A model generated the notes under the pieces. That model was not told the origin of the DNA and did no database searches. It saw only the letters and a list, made by a program, of their open reading frames with translations. Below, piece after piece: positions 18,591 to 26,219 of a DNA stretch of 64,000 nt. The first letter of the stretch is position 1; each line of letters begins with the position of its first letter. Origin of the DNA: Sphingomonas sp. (lineage in GTDB: Bacteria; Pseudomonadota; Alphaproteobacteria; Sphingomonadales; Sphingomonadaceae); the NCBI GenBank assembly GCA_003248865.1, contig QFPK01000005.1, positions 1-64,000 of the forward strand, given 5' to 3'. Position numbers and translations under genes: made by a program.

Positions 18591-19267
18591 CAGGCCGCAT
18601 CCGCACGCGATTCAAAGACATATCCCATGCTGCGGACGGTGTGCAGCAGCCGCGCGCTGCCCGGCGCCTCGATCTTCGCCCGCAGCCGCTTGACGGTGAC
18701 TTCGACGACATTGGTGTTGGTGTCGAAATTGATCCCCCACACCAGTTCGGCCAGCGCCGTCTTGGAAACGATCTGACCCTGCCGGCGGGCCAGCTCCATC
18801 AGAACCCCGAATTCCTTGGCGGTCAGGTGAAGCCGCTGCCCGGCCCGGGTCGCCCGCCGCGCCAGAATGTCGATGCGCAGGTCCGCCACCTGAATTTCCA
18901 GGATTTCCTTCGCGCCGCGCCGCATGATCGCCTGCAGCCGGGCCAGAAGTTCCAGGAACGAGAAGGGCTTCACCAGATAATCGTCGGCGCCCGCGCCAAG
19001 CCCCTGCAGCCGGTCGCTGATATCGTCGCGCGCCGTCAGCATGATCACGGGCGTCTGCCGGCTCCGGCGCAGTTCGTTCAGCAGGCCGATCCCGCTCAGG
19101 CGCGGCAACATGCTGTCCAGAATGATGGCGTCGAAATTGCCGATCTCGGCCAGATGCAGGCCATCCTCGCCGTCCAGCGCATGTTCCACGAAATAGCCGT
19201 TCTCGGACAGCCCCTTCGTCAGGTAGCGGACCGTCTTGACCTCATCCTCGACAATCAGGACGCGCAT
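18590..19267 (-). CDS. OmpR-family response regulator
   Basis: This 225-residue regulator has a receiver domain, with acidic pocket Glu7-Asp8-Glu9, phosphoacceptor Asp51, Thr78 and Lys100. A winged-helix DNA-binding domain at about 125-220 contains the typical LTAKEFGVLMEL and RLRAKIEAPGSARLLHTVRSMGYVF segments, quoted here in parts. It is the first gene of the efflux array, with its partner kinase directly downstream. The 199 bp upstream of it, up to the LysR gene, must hold the array promoter, but no clear operator repeat was seen there. Confidence 0.92.
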   Translation of the reverse strand: MRVLIVEDEVKTVRYLTKGLSENGYFVEHALDGEDGLHLAEIGNFDAIILDSMLPRLSGIGLLNELRRSRQTPVIMLTARDDISDRLQGLGAGADDYLVKPFSFLELLARLQAIMRRGAKEILEIQVADLRIDILARRATRAGQRLHLTAKEFGVLMELARRQGQIVSKTALAELVWGINFDTNTNVVEVTVKRLRAKIEAPGSARLLHTVRSMGYVFESRADAA

Positions 19268-19466
19268 GTTTCTCCGCCGTTCAGCCGGTGCCGGACGCCG
19301 GCACGCGCCACTGGCATGTGGTCACTCCGGCCTTCGGCGCGCAGCCGGGGGACGGCGCCGAACCAGCGTTTATAGCTCGGGCGCTCGCCTCCGATTAATG
19401 GGCGCAGGCCGATTGGCCTTATGATCGGGGTTCATGAATGTGCCGCCGGCCCGTCTCGGCCGCCCC

Positions 19467-20363
19467 TCAAGGCCCGTGATAGCGCAGCGTCTCGACCAGA
19501 AGCTTGAAGGCGGCAGAGGGCTGCCGGCGGCTCGGATAATAGAGATGATAGCCCGGGAACGGCGGGCTCCAGTCCTCCATCACATGCACCAGCCTGCCTG
19601 CAGCGATGTAGGCTTCCACATGGTCATACATGACGAAGCCCAGCCCCAGCCCGGCAAGCGCGGCATGCACGATCTGCGGCACGCTGTTGAAGACCAGCCT
19701 GCCTTCAACCCGGACCCGGACTTCCCGGCCCTCCTTTTCAAGCTCCCACGCATAAAGCGCGCCGGAACTCAGCATGCGCAGGTTGATGCAGTCGTGCTGG
19801 GCCAGGTCCTGCGGGCCGTGCGGAACAGGTCTGGTCTCGAAATAGGAAGGTGAACCCACGATCGCCATGCGGAGGTCGGGCCCGATCCGCACCGCAATCA
19901 TGTCCTTGGCCAGTGCCTCGCCAAGCCGCACCCCGGCATCGAAACGGTCGGCAACGATATCGGTCAGCCGCGAATCCGTGCTGAGATCGATGTGGACGTC
20001 CGGATAGCGCTGCAGGAAATTCGTCAGCGCGGGCCACAGCACGGTGTTCGCGGCATGCTCCGAAGCGGTGATGCGGATCGTGCCCGACGGCGTGTCCCGC
20101 AGCTCGCCGATTGCCGCAAGCTCCGCCGCGATCCCGTCCATGGCCGGCACCAGCGCCGCCAGCAGCCGCTCGCCCGCCTGCGTCGTGGCGACGCTGCGCG
20201 TGGTGCGCGTCAGCAGCCGCACCCCCAGCCGCGCCTCCAGCCTGCGGATGGCATGGCTCAGCGCGGATTGGGAGGAATTCAGCCGGGCAGCCGCGCGGGT
20301 AAAGCTCTTCTGCTCGGCGATCACCAGAAACGTATTCAGGTCGACCAGATCCTCGCGCAGCAT
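19467..20363 (-). CDS. LysR-family transcriptional regulator
   Basis: The protein has 298 residues. The N-terminal winged helix-turn-helix is at about 9-66, with recognition region SFTRAAARLNSSQSALSHAI; the rest is the periplasmic-binding-like inducer domain. It is encoded upstream of and in the same direction as the two-component/efflux array, and about 150 bp from the oppositely oriented ArsC-like gene. LysR proteins often control adjacent oxidoreductase genes. The nearby aldo/keto reductase and dehydrogenase genes are candidate targets, but this is inference only. Confidence 0.88.
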   Translation of the reverse strand: MLREDLVDLNTFLVIAEQKSFTRAAARLNSSQSALSHAIRRLEARLGVRLLTRTTRSVATTQAGERLLAALVPAMDGIAAELAAIGELRDTPSGTIRITASEHAANTVLWPALTNFLQRYPDVHIDLSTDSRLTDIVADRFDAGVRLGEALAKDMIAVRIGPDLRMAIVGSPSYFETRPVPHGPQDLAQHDCINLRMLSSGALYAWELEKEGREVRVRVEGRLVFNSVPQIVHAALAGLGLGFVMYDHVEAYIAAGRLVHVMEDWSPPFPGYHLYYPSRRQPSAAFKLLVETLRYHGP

Positions 20364-20512
20364 TCATGAATCATATGCATGAAAGAAGGCGATTTCCACA
20401 GGATTGTTGCTGCCCGCCTGTCCGCCGCGATGCCGCGCGCCAAAATTCACGGCTCATCCAACTTCCGCATGATAAGCAGGCCGCAAGCCAACGCAGAGGG
20501 AGTGATCCGGCC

Positions 20513-20869
20513 ATGACGCTGACCATCTATGGAATCCGCAACTGCGACACGATGAAGAAGGCCCGCGCCTGGCTGGACGGGGCCGGGATCGCCTACGCCT
20601 TCCACGACTATAAGGTCGCCGGTGCCGATCGCGCCGCGCTGGAACGCTGGTGCGCCGGGCTCGGCTGGGAGCGCGTGCTGAACCGCGCGGGCACCACCTT
20701 CCGCAAACTGCCCGCCGCCGACACCGAAGCGCTGGATGAAGCCCGCGCCATCGCGCTGATGCTGGCCAACCCGTCCGCCATCAAGCGGCCGGTGCTGGAA
20801 GGGCAGGGCGTGCTGCTGGCCGGTTTCAGGCCGGAGATCTACGCCGAGGCGCTCAGCCCAGCCGACTGA
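20513..20869 (+). CDS. ArsC/Spx-family reductase-like protein (YffB type)
   Basis: This 118-residue thioredoxin-fold protein of the ArsC superfamily has the YffB/Spx signature GIRNCDTMKKA, with single Cys at 10. The C-terminal half carries RPVLEGQGVLLAGF, matching the family segment where the anion-binding Arg sits. The ATG at 20513 was chosen because GAGGGAG lies about 10 bp upstream and it gives the usual family length; the frame extends further upstream without homology. Its 3' end overlaps the convergent DUF72 gene by 17 bp. Glutathione-dependent thiol reduction is the family suggestion; arsenate is not necessarily the substrate. Confidence 0.85.
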   Translation: MTLTIYGIRNCDTMKKARAWLDGAGIAYAFHDYKVAGADRAALERWCAGLGWERVLNRAGTTFRKLPAADTEALDEARAIALMLANPSAIKRPVLEGQGVLLAGFRPEIYAEALSPAD

Positions 20870-21596
20870 TCAGCGCCTTCGCCGCCGCCGGGTTGCTGAC
20901 CTTGTGGCCGCTGATCACGAACAGGAACACGTCCCGCCCGCCCTCAGCCAGCGCGCGGGCCTCCCCGGCCCAGCGGTCCAGCGCCGCCTCTCCATAGCCC
21001 AGCGGCTCATCCTCGCTGGTGCCCATGATCCGCACATAGGCGAAGCCCGGCGCCGGGCAGTCGATCCGGGGATGGTCGCTGTCTCCCGCCAGCACCACCG
21101 CCACGCCATGGGCTGCGGCCAGCGCATGAAACTCGGGGCAATCGAAGCTCTCGTGCCGCACTTCCACCGCATGTCGCAGCGGCACGCCGTCGGCCTCGGC
21201 GGGCAGCAGCGCCAGAAAGGCCGAAAAATCCTCGGGATCGAATCGCTTGGTCGCCGCGAACTGCCAGTTGATCGGCCCCAGCTTCGCGCCCAGCTCCGAA
21301 ATGCCGCTCGCCGCGAACCGCGCGATGCTTGGCTCGACTTCCGCCAGCATGCGCCGGTTGGTGGCATAGCGCGGCGCCTTCAGCGCAAACACAAACTCCT
21401 CCGGCGTCTCGTCCCGCCAGCTTGCGAAGGTCTTGGGCGACAGCGTGCCATAGAAGGTGCCGTTCACCTCGATCGCGGTCAGCTGCCCGGCGGCATAGGC
21501 CAGCTCGCGCGCCTGCGTCAGCCCGGCCGGATAGAAGCTGCCGCGCCAGGGCTCATAGCGCCAGCCGCCGATTCCCACCCGGATCCGTCCCGTCAC
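20853..21596 (-). CDS. DUF72 domain protein
   Basis: A DUF72 TIM-barrel-like protein of about 247 residues. It starts with the family pattern RIRVGIGGWRYEPWRGSFYP and contains EVNGTFYG and the ALKAPRYATNRR segment. The biochemical role of the family is not established. I chose the GTG at 21596 because GGGAGG lies 6 bp before it. An ATG at 21665 would add 23 residues of low-complexity sequence not found in the family. It is convergent with the ArsC-like gene (17-bp overlap) and divergent from a glutathione S-transferase gene. Confidence 0.82.
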   Translation of the reverse strand: MTGRIRVGIGGWRYEPWRGSFYPAGLTQARELAYAAGQLTAIEVNGTFYGTLSPKTFASWRDETPEEFVFALKAPRYATNRRMLAEVEPSIARFAASGISELGAKLGPINWQFAATKRFDPEDFSAFLALLPAEADGVPLRHAVEVRHESFDCPEFHALAAAHGVAVVLAGDSDHPRIDCPAPGFAYVRIMGTSEDEPLGYGEAALDRWAGEARALAEGGRDVFLFVISGHKVSNPAAAKALISRLG

Positions 21597-21682
21597 CACA
21601 TGCCTCCCGACAGCCTTTTCACTCTTGCCATCCTGCCCGATCCGGCCGAGCTTCGCCAAGTTCACGCCGGATTGGAAGCAAG

Positions 21683-22315
21683 ATGAAACTCTATGCGCGC
21701 CCCGGCTGGGGCTCCGCCATCGTCGAATATCAGCTGGCGTTCCTCGGCCTCCCGTTCGAGCGGATCCTCATCGAAGACCTGTTCCAGGCCCCCGCCGCCC
21801 GCGCGCAGCTGCAACCGCTGAACCCGCTCGCCCAGATCCCGACCCTCCTGCTCGATGACGGCAGTGTGCTCACGGAAAGCGCCGCCATCACCCTGTGGCT
21901 GGCAGACCTCGCCGACACAGACACGCTGGTGCCCGGCCCCGCCGCGCCCGAACGCCCCGCCTTCCTGCGCTGGCTCGTCTTCCTCGTCGCCAACATCTAC
22001 CCCTGCTTCACCTACGCCGACGATCCGGCGCGCTTCGTCCCGCTTGCAGCAGCGCAGCAGCCGTTCCGCGACTCCGTGAACGCCCATGAACAACAGCTCT
22101 GGCGCCAGATGAACTCAGCCGCCGGCACGCCCTGGTTCCTCGGAGAGCGCTTCTCCGCCATCGACATCTATCTGGCGGTGATGACGAAATGGCGCCCCGG
22201 CCGCGACTGGTTCCGGGCCGAAACGCCAAAACTCTTCGCCATCGCCACCGCCGTCGAAACACTGCCGCAACTGCAATCCGTCATCGCCGCCAACCACGAC
22301 CCGCTGATCGACTGA
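21683..22315 (+). CDS. Glutathione S-transferase family protein
   Basis: The 210-residue protein has an N-terminal thioredoxin-like glutathione-binding domain, with the conserved cis-proline segment AQIPTLLLDDG near 53-63 and ESAAI near 67-71. An all-helical C-terminal domain follows, including the WFLGERFSAIDIYLAV N-capping motif near 152-167. It is expected to act in the cytoplasm, conjugating or reducing electrophiles. The start at 21683 agrees with the first strand (MKLYARPGWG). An FMN reductase gene follows 16 bp downstream on the same strand. Confidence 0.87.
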   Translation: MKLYARPGWGSAIVEYQLAFLGLPFERILIEDLFQAPAARAQLQPLNPLAQIPTLLLDDGSVLTESAAITLWLADLADTDTLVPGPAAPERPAFLRWLVFLVANIYPCFTYADDPARFVPLAAAQQPFRDSVNAHEQQLWRQMNSAAGTPWFLGERFSAIDIYLAVMTKWRPGRDWFRAETPKLFAIATAVETLPQLQSVIAANHDPLID

Positions 22316-22331
22316 ACCCACAGGAGCATCC

Positions 22332-22916
22332 ATGAGCCTCGATCTTCTCATTTTCTACGGTTCCTACCGCGAGGGCCGGCTGGGCATCCGCCTCGCAGAC
22401 TATCTCGTCCGCAACCTCGCCGCGCGCGGCCACAAAGCCGAACTGGTCGACGCCCAGGCCGTCAACCTCCCCATGCTCAACAAGCGCTTCAGTGATTACG
22501 CCCCCGGCGAGGCCCCGCCCGCCATGGCTGCCCTCGCCAAGCGCATCCTCGAGGCAGACGGATTCGTCTTCGTGGCCGGCGAATATAATTCCGGTGTCCA
22601 GCCCGGGCTCAAGAACCTCGTCGACACCTTCGTGCTCGCCCAATGGGGCGGCCGCCCCGCCGCACTCGCCAGCTACTCCGCCGGCCGCTTCGGCGGCGCC
22701 AAATCCTACGCCGCCTGGCACCCCACGCTGGCGACACAAGGCATGGTCCTGATGCCCAGCGGCATCAGCGTCGGCCAGATCTCCCAGGCGCTGGATGCCG
22801 ACGGCCAGCCAACCGGCGAAGGCGGCGGCGCGCTGGACAAGAGCTTCCCCGACTTCGCCAACACGCTGGAATGGTGGGCCGAGGCGGCAAAGGCGCGAAA
22901 GGCGGCGGGCGCTTAG
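22332..22916 (+). CDS. NADPH-dependent FMN reductase (flavodoxin fold)
   Basis: This 194-residue flavoprotein is of the NADPH-dependent FMN reductase/quinone reductase family. The FMN phosphate loop is at the N-terminus (FYGSYREGRLG), and the family motif AGEYNSGVQPGLKNLVD lies near residues 79-95. It probably reduces quinones, azo compounds or free FMN. It follows the GST gene with a good ribosome site (CAGGAG). The first copy of the multi-hairpin repeat begins 12 bp after its stop. Confidence 0.87.
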   Translation: MSLDLLIFYGSYREGRLGIRLADYLVRNLAARGHKAELVDAQAVNLPMLNKRFSDYAPGEAPPAMAALAKRILEADGFVFVAGEYNSGVQPGLKNLVDTFVLAQWGGRPAALASYSAGRFGGAKSYAAWHPTLATQGMVLMPSGISVGQISQALDADGQPTGEGGGALDKSFPDFANTLEWWAEAAKARKAAGA

Positions 22917-22928
22917 TCCTGACGGGAG

Positions 22929-23160
22929 TTTTTTGCCTCCGGCGGGCAGGGAAATGATTTCCCTGCACCCTCAACATTGGCGTTGCGCACTTCTTATAAG
23001 CCGCGCGCCTGATATAGTTTGATTGCCTGCGGCGCTGGAACGCGCTGGCGCCGCAGGCAGTAAGCCCAACCGCCAGCACAATCTAAACGATCACCCTACT
23101 AATGTGGGTGCAGGGGCCACGGGCTCCTGCCGGGGGAGTTTGAGGGGGCAGAGCCCCCTC
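22929..23160 (+). repeat. Multi-hairpin dispersed repeat, copy 1
   Basis: The element has four hairpins in order. A has stem GCAGGGAAA/TTTCCCTGC (about 22946-22966). D, the central one, has stem TGCCTGCGGCGC (23024-23035) pairing with 23048-23059. B is GCAGGGGCC/GGGCTCCTGC (about 23110-23130). C is TGAGGGGGC/GCCCCCTCA at the right end. The outer arms, CCTCCGGCGGGCAGGG on the left and CCCTGCCGGGGG on the right, are inverted copies of each other. It fills the space between the FMN reductase stop and the convergent AHSA1 gene stop. Copies 2, 3 and 4 are at 47311, 54937 and 62317. Confidence 0.9.
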
Positions 23161-23641
23161 AACCCCGCCGATCCACCAACTCCAGCAGCTGGTCCAGCGC
23201 CGCATTCCACCCGGCCTCGAACCCCATTTCCGCATGGGTCTGCCGCTTCTCGGCAGTGGCATGATAGGCAACCGCCGTATAGCGCGTGCCCCCGCCCGGC
23301 AGCGGCTCGAACCCGATCGTGGCAGAGATGAAGCCCTCCTCGCGCGGCCGGTAATCCGGCCCCAGCGCATCGGTCCAGCTCAGCAGCCGGTGCGGCACCA
23401 GTTCCAGATAGCAGCCCGGCGGGCGTTCATGGCGCTCGCCGTTCGGCCCTTCCATTACCGTGTGGAAGATGCCGCCGGGCCTCGGGTCCAGTTCGGCATG
23501 GGTCACCCGCCAGGGCTTGGGGCAGAACCAGGCTTTCAGCAGTTCGGGCTCGGTCCAGCCGCGCCACAGCGCCTCCGGCGTGGCGGCCACGTCGCGCACC
23601 AGCTTCAGGTCCAGCTCCGGGTCGAACGGGATCTCAGTCAA
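23159..23641 (-). CDS. SRPBCC/AHSA1-family protein
   Basis: This 160-residue protein has the helix-grip fold of the AHSA1-type SRPBCC family. Family features are ATPEALWRGWTEPELLKAWFCP near the N-terminus (shown here as overlapping pieces ATPEALWRGW and LLKAWFCP) and PGGIFHTVMEGPNGE in the middle. The family binds hydrophobic ligands; specific function is unknown. It is the last gene of a four-gene minus-strand operon and overlaps the DUF1428 gene by 8 bp. Its stop abuts repeat copy 1. Confidence 0.83.
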   Translation of the reverse strand: MTEIPFDPELDLKLVRDVAATPEALWRGWTEPELLKAWFCPKPWRVTHAELDPRPGGIFHTVMEGPNGERHERPPGCYLELVPHRLLSWTDALGPDYRPREEGFISATIGFEPLPGGGTRYTAVAYHATAEKRQTHAEMGFEAGWNAALDQLLELVDRRG

Positions 23642-23993
23642 GCTTCACCTCCAGCAGCGGTTCGAAGCCGCCGAAGATCATGCGCTTGCCGTCGAAGGGC
23701 ACCTCCGTCGTCGCCGCCATCTGGGGGTCGTTCGGCATGTCCGCCCAGGCCTTGTCGCGGGTCGCCTTGTCGGGCCAGACCACCCAGGAAAACACCACGG
23801 TTTCATCCGGTTGCAGCTTCACCGCCATGGGGAAGCTGGTCAGCTTGCCGTCGGGCACATCCACACCCCAGGTTTCCACCATCTGCACCGCGCCATAGCG
23901 GCGGAACAGCCCGATCACGCTTTCGGCATGGGCGCGATAGGCGTCCTTCTTGGCGGTCGGCACCGCCAGCACGAATCCGTCGACATAGGTCAT
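23634..23993 (-). CDS. DUF1428 family protein
   Basis: The product has 119 residues and starts MTYVDGFVLAVPTAKKDAYR, the usual DUF1428 opening, with the conserved VFSWVVWPDKATRD and DGKRMIFGGFEPLLE segments. Members form a dimeric ferredoxin-like alpha/beta barrel; no activity is established. The start was set at 23993, because the open frame extends far upstream but homology begins here. It lies 2 bp after the VOC gene and overlaps the next gene, so it is one operon. Confidence 0.85.
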   Translation of the reverse strand: MTYVDGFVLAVPTAKKDAYRAHAESVIGLFRRYGAVQMVETWGVDVPDGKLTSFPMAVKLQPDETVVFSWVVWPDKATRDKAWADMPNDPQMAATTEVPFDGKRMIFGGFEPLLEVKLD

Positions 23994-23995
23994 GG

Positions 23996-24454
23996 TCAGT
24001 CTCCCCTGCGCGCGGCTTCCATCGTCGCGATGTCCAGCTTGATCATCTGCTGCACGGCCATCAGAACCCGCCCAGACGCCGCCGCGTCCGAAGGGTCCAT
24101 CAGCTCCGCCAGATTGTCGGGCACCACCTGCCAGGCCACGCCATAGCGATCCGCCAGCCAGCCGCAGGCCTTGGTGGCGCCGCCGGCCAGCAGCCCGTCC
24201 CACACATGGTCCAGCTCGGCCTGGCCTTCGCAGGAAACCACCATGGAACAGGCATCGACAAAGCCGGGCGTGGGGTTGCCGTTCAACGCCATCACGGGCT
24301 TGCCCGCCAGCGTGAAGCTCACAAGGATCACGCCGCCGTCCGGCGCGCGCAGAATATCGTCGATCCGGCTGTCGGGGATCACGGAGACATAATGTTCGGC
24401 CGCCTCCAGCGCTTCGCCGGCGAACCACAGGCAGGGCCTCAGGTCACGCGCCAT
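23996..24454 (-). CDS. VOC-family protein (PhnB/3-demethylubiquinone methyltransferase-like fold)
   Basis: This 152-residue vicinal-oxygen-chelate protein resembles the PhnB group, with the typical opening PCLWFAGEALEAAEHYVSV, a FTLAGKPVMALNGNP strand, and GWLADRYGVAWQVVP near residue 100. Such proteins often occur in clusters with AHSA1 and DUF1428 genes, as here. It overlaps the upstream VOC gene by 11 bp. Metal ligands and substrate cannot be assigned with confidence. Confidence 0.83.
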   Translation of the reverse strand: MARDLRPCLWFAGEALEAAEHYVSVIPDSRIDDILRAPDGGVILVSFTLAGKPVMALNGNPTPGFVDACSMVVSCEGQAELDHVWDGLLAGGATKACGWLADRYGVAWQVVPDNLAELMDPSDAAASGRVLMAVQQMIKLDIATMEAARRGD

Positions 24455-24914
24455 GATCCGCTCCCATCTTCACAACGGCATCCTGCATCTCTTGCGGAGA
24501 GACGCTGCGAACCGGCGTCGCGAACGACCACTGGTGCCCGAACGGGTCCTCGATCAGGCCATAGCGGTCGCCCCAGAACATGTCCGCCACCGGCATCACC
24601 AGCCGCGCGCCCGCATCCACCGCCCGGGCCACGGCGGCATCCACATCCGGTACATGCAGGTGCAGCGTCACTGCGGTGCCGCCCCGCGCCTTGGGGCCCA
24701 GCCCGCCCATTTCGGGATATTCATCGTTCAGCATCACCATCGCCCCGTTCACCAGCAGGGAGGCATGCATCAGCCGCCCGTCCGGTCCGGGCAGTCGGAA
24801 CAATTCGGTGGCGCCCAGCGCGCGGGTGTAGAAATCGATGGCGTCGGATGCACCGGCCACGCACAGATGCGGCGTCAGCCGGGGTGTCGGCCTGTCCTGA
24901 ACGGCGTCAGTCAT
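24444..24914 (-). CDS. VOC-family glyoxalase/bleomycin-resistance-like protein
   Basis: The 156-residue protein has the two beta-alpha-beta-beta-beta modules of the VOC fold: TPHLCVAGASDAIDFYTRAL near the start and DRYGLIEDPFGHQWSFAT near residues 115-133. It is the first gene of the VOC/VOC/DUF1428/AHSA1 operon. Clusters of this kind in other bacteria are often accompanied by an ECF sigma factor; none is visible next to this one. Function is unknown beyond the fold. Confidence 0.83.
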   Translation of the reverse strand: MTDAVQDRPTPRLTPHLCVAGASDAIDFYTRALGATELFRLPGPDGRLMHASLLVNGAMVMLNDEYPEMGGLGPKARGGTAVTLHLHVPDVDAAVARAVDAGARLVMPVADMFWGDRYGLIEDPFGHQWSFATPVRSVSPQEMQDAVVKMGADHGA

Positions 24915-25015
24915 TGAAGTCCCTCCCTTGCCTTTCCGGCAGCTTCGCAGACACTATAGCAGGCGTGCGGCAATCCGATGAACAAGCCAGCCCAACCAAG
25001 GTTCCCCGGAGGCGA

Positions 25016-25288
25016 ATGAATAGCATGAAATCGCGGCTGTTCCTCATCGCGCTGATGGCGCTGCCCGCGTGCAGCCCAAAACAGGTGGTCACCGCCCCGG
25101 TGCAGGCTGTCGGCCAGGCCGCCGGAACCGTCGCGCGAACGGCGGCGCCCGTCGTCGCAGGGGCTGCAGTCGGCGCAGCAACGGCCAACCCCGCCGCCGG
25201 GGCCGCAGCGGGCAGGGCGGTCTCGGGCCGCGGCAACTCAACAGACGCAGCGACGGAAGCACCCGCCACGGAAACAGAGCCGCAATGA
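25016..25288 (+). CDS. Small Ala-rich lipoprotein, unknown
   Basis: This 90-residue protein has a short lipoprotein signal with the cleavage-type sequence LPAC (Cys near 19). A low-complexity Ala/Val/Gly region of about 50 residues and a Ser/Thr/Glu-rich tail follow. GGAGG lies 3 bp before the first ATG and 12 bp before a second in-frame ATG at 25025, so either may be used. It resembles the small lipoprotein at 25934 in its Ala/Val/Gly-rich mature start. I do not recognise a family. Confidence 0.6.
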   Translation: MNSMKSRLFLIALMALPACSPKQVVTAPVQAVGQAAGTVARTAAPVVAGAAVGAATANPAAGAAAGRAVSGRGNSTDAATEAPATETEPQ

Positions 25289-25310
25289 TCCGCAACCGGG
25301 GGAGAGGGAA

Positions 25311-25532
25311 ATGGCCGGGCTCACAGATTCAGCGCCGAACGCACAGCTGCCGGACCGATCGGATTGGAACAGCCACGCCGCCCACCCGGAAGAGCTGACC
25401 GCCGACTATGAGTTCCGCCTCGGCGATCTTGTCGAGTTCCGGGCAAGGGCACGCTGCACGCCTGCCGGGCTGATCGCACTCGGGATCGCAGGGGCGCTGG
25501 TTGTTCTGGCGGTCGGCCGCCTGCGGCGTTAA
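25311..25532 (+). CDS. Small hypothetical membrane protein
   Basis: The 73-residue product has a hydrophilic N-terminal half and a single C-terminal hydrophobic segment (about 50-68) ending in RLRR, suggesting a tail-anchored protein. A good ribosome site (GGAGAGGGAA) precedes the ATG. It lies between a lipoprotein gene and an arsC-like gene on the same strand, with gaps of 22 and 9 bp. No family recognised. Confidence 0.55.
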   Translation: MAGLTDSAPNAQLPDRSDWNSHAAHPEELTADYEFRLGDLVEFRARARCTPAGLIALGIAGALVVLAVGRLRR

Positions 25533-25541
25533 CAGCGGCGC

Positions 25542-25937
25542 ATGATCCTCATTCATCACAATCCGAAATGCGGCACCTCACGCAACGTGCTGGCGGCCAT
25601 CCGCGCCAGCGGCACGGACCCCGTCGTGATCGAATATCTGAAGGACGGCTGGACGCGCGGCCAGCTGCTGGGCCTGTTCGCCGCCGCTGGCCTGACGCCC
25701 CGGCAGGCGCTGCGTGTGAAGCAGGTCGAAGCCGCCGGGCTGGAGCAGGCTGACGACGAGACGCTGATCGCCGCCATGATCGCGCATCCGGTGCTGGTGG
25801 AACGGCCCTTCGTCTGTTCCCCGAAGGGCGTGCGGCTGTGCCGCCCGTCCGAACTGGTGATCGATCTGCTGCAAGCGCCGCTGCCCGCCGATTTCGTGAA
25901 GGAAGACGGCAAGCCGATGGCAAAGGCGGACCAATGA
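25542..25937 (+). CDS. Arsenate reductase (ArsC, glutaredoxin type)
   Basis: The 131-residue ArsC-family protein starts ILIHHNPKCGTSRNVLAAI, with catalytic Cys10 in the NPKCGTSRN loop. The RPFVCSPKGVRLCRPSE segment near 88-104 carries the expected anion-binding arginines. This is closer to true glutaredoxin-dependent arsenate reductases than the YffB-like protein at 20513. No ars operon genes (arsR, arsB, acr3) are nearby, so arsenic resistance is not shown by context. Its TGA overlaps the ATG of the following lipoprotein gene. Confidence 0.82.
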   Translation: MILIHHNPKCGTSRNVLAAIRASGTDPVVIEYLKDGWTRGQLLGLFAAAGLTPRQALRVKQVEAAGLEQADDETLIAAMIAHPVLVERPFVCSPKGVRLCRPSELVIDLLQAPLPADFVKEDGKPMAKADQ

Positions 25938-26209
25938 AGCAGCTGATCACACTTCTGGCGCTGGCGCCGCTGCTGGGCGGTTGCGTGGTCACCAAGGCGG
26001 CGGGCGCAGTCGTGGACGTCGCCGGAACGGCCGTCGAAACGGCGGTCGATGCCACCACGCAGACCGAGGAAGAGCGCATCTACGACGAGGCCAAGGCTCG
26101 GAAAAAAGAGGAAAAACGCCAGCGCAAGGAAGCCAGGCGGCAGGCGGAGCAGGGCACAGCCGTACCCCCGGCAGAAGCACAGCCTGACAGCACGGTTCCG
26201 AAACGCTAG
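25934..26209 (+). CDS. Small lipoprotein with charged C-terminal helix
   Basis: The 91-residue product has the signal peptide MKQLITLLALAPLLGGC with lipid-accepting Cys17. An Ala/Val-rich stretch and then a strongly charged Glu/Lys/Arg helix (about 45-75, including RKKEEKRQRKEARRQ) follow, likely a coiled coil reaching into the periplasm. It is translationally coupled (ATGA) to the arsC-like gene. The frame opens earlier, but the lipobox fixes the start. Family not recognised. Confidence 0.65.
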   Translation: MKQLITLLALAPLLGGCVVTKAAGAVVDVAGTAVETAVDATTQTEEERIYDEAKARKKEEKRQRKEARRQAEQGTAVPPAEAQPDSTVPKR

Positions 26210-26219
26210 GACGGCCGCC

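Noticed and set aside
23234..25288. 684-residue plus-strand frame
   Set aside because: Only its last 90 codons (from 25016) encode a plausible protein. The rest is antisense to the VOC/DUF1428/AHSA1 operon.
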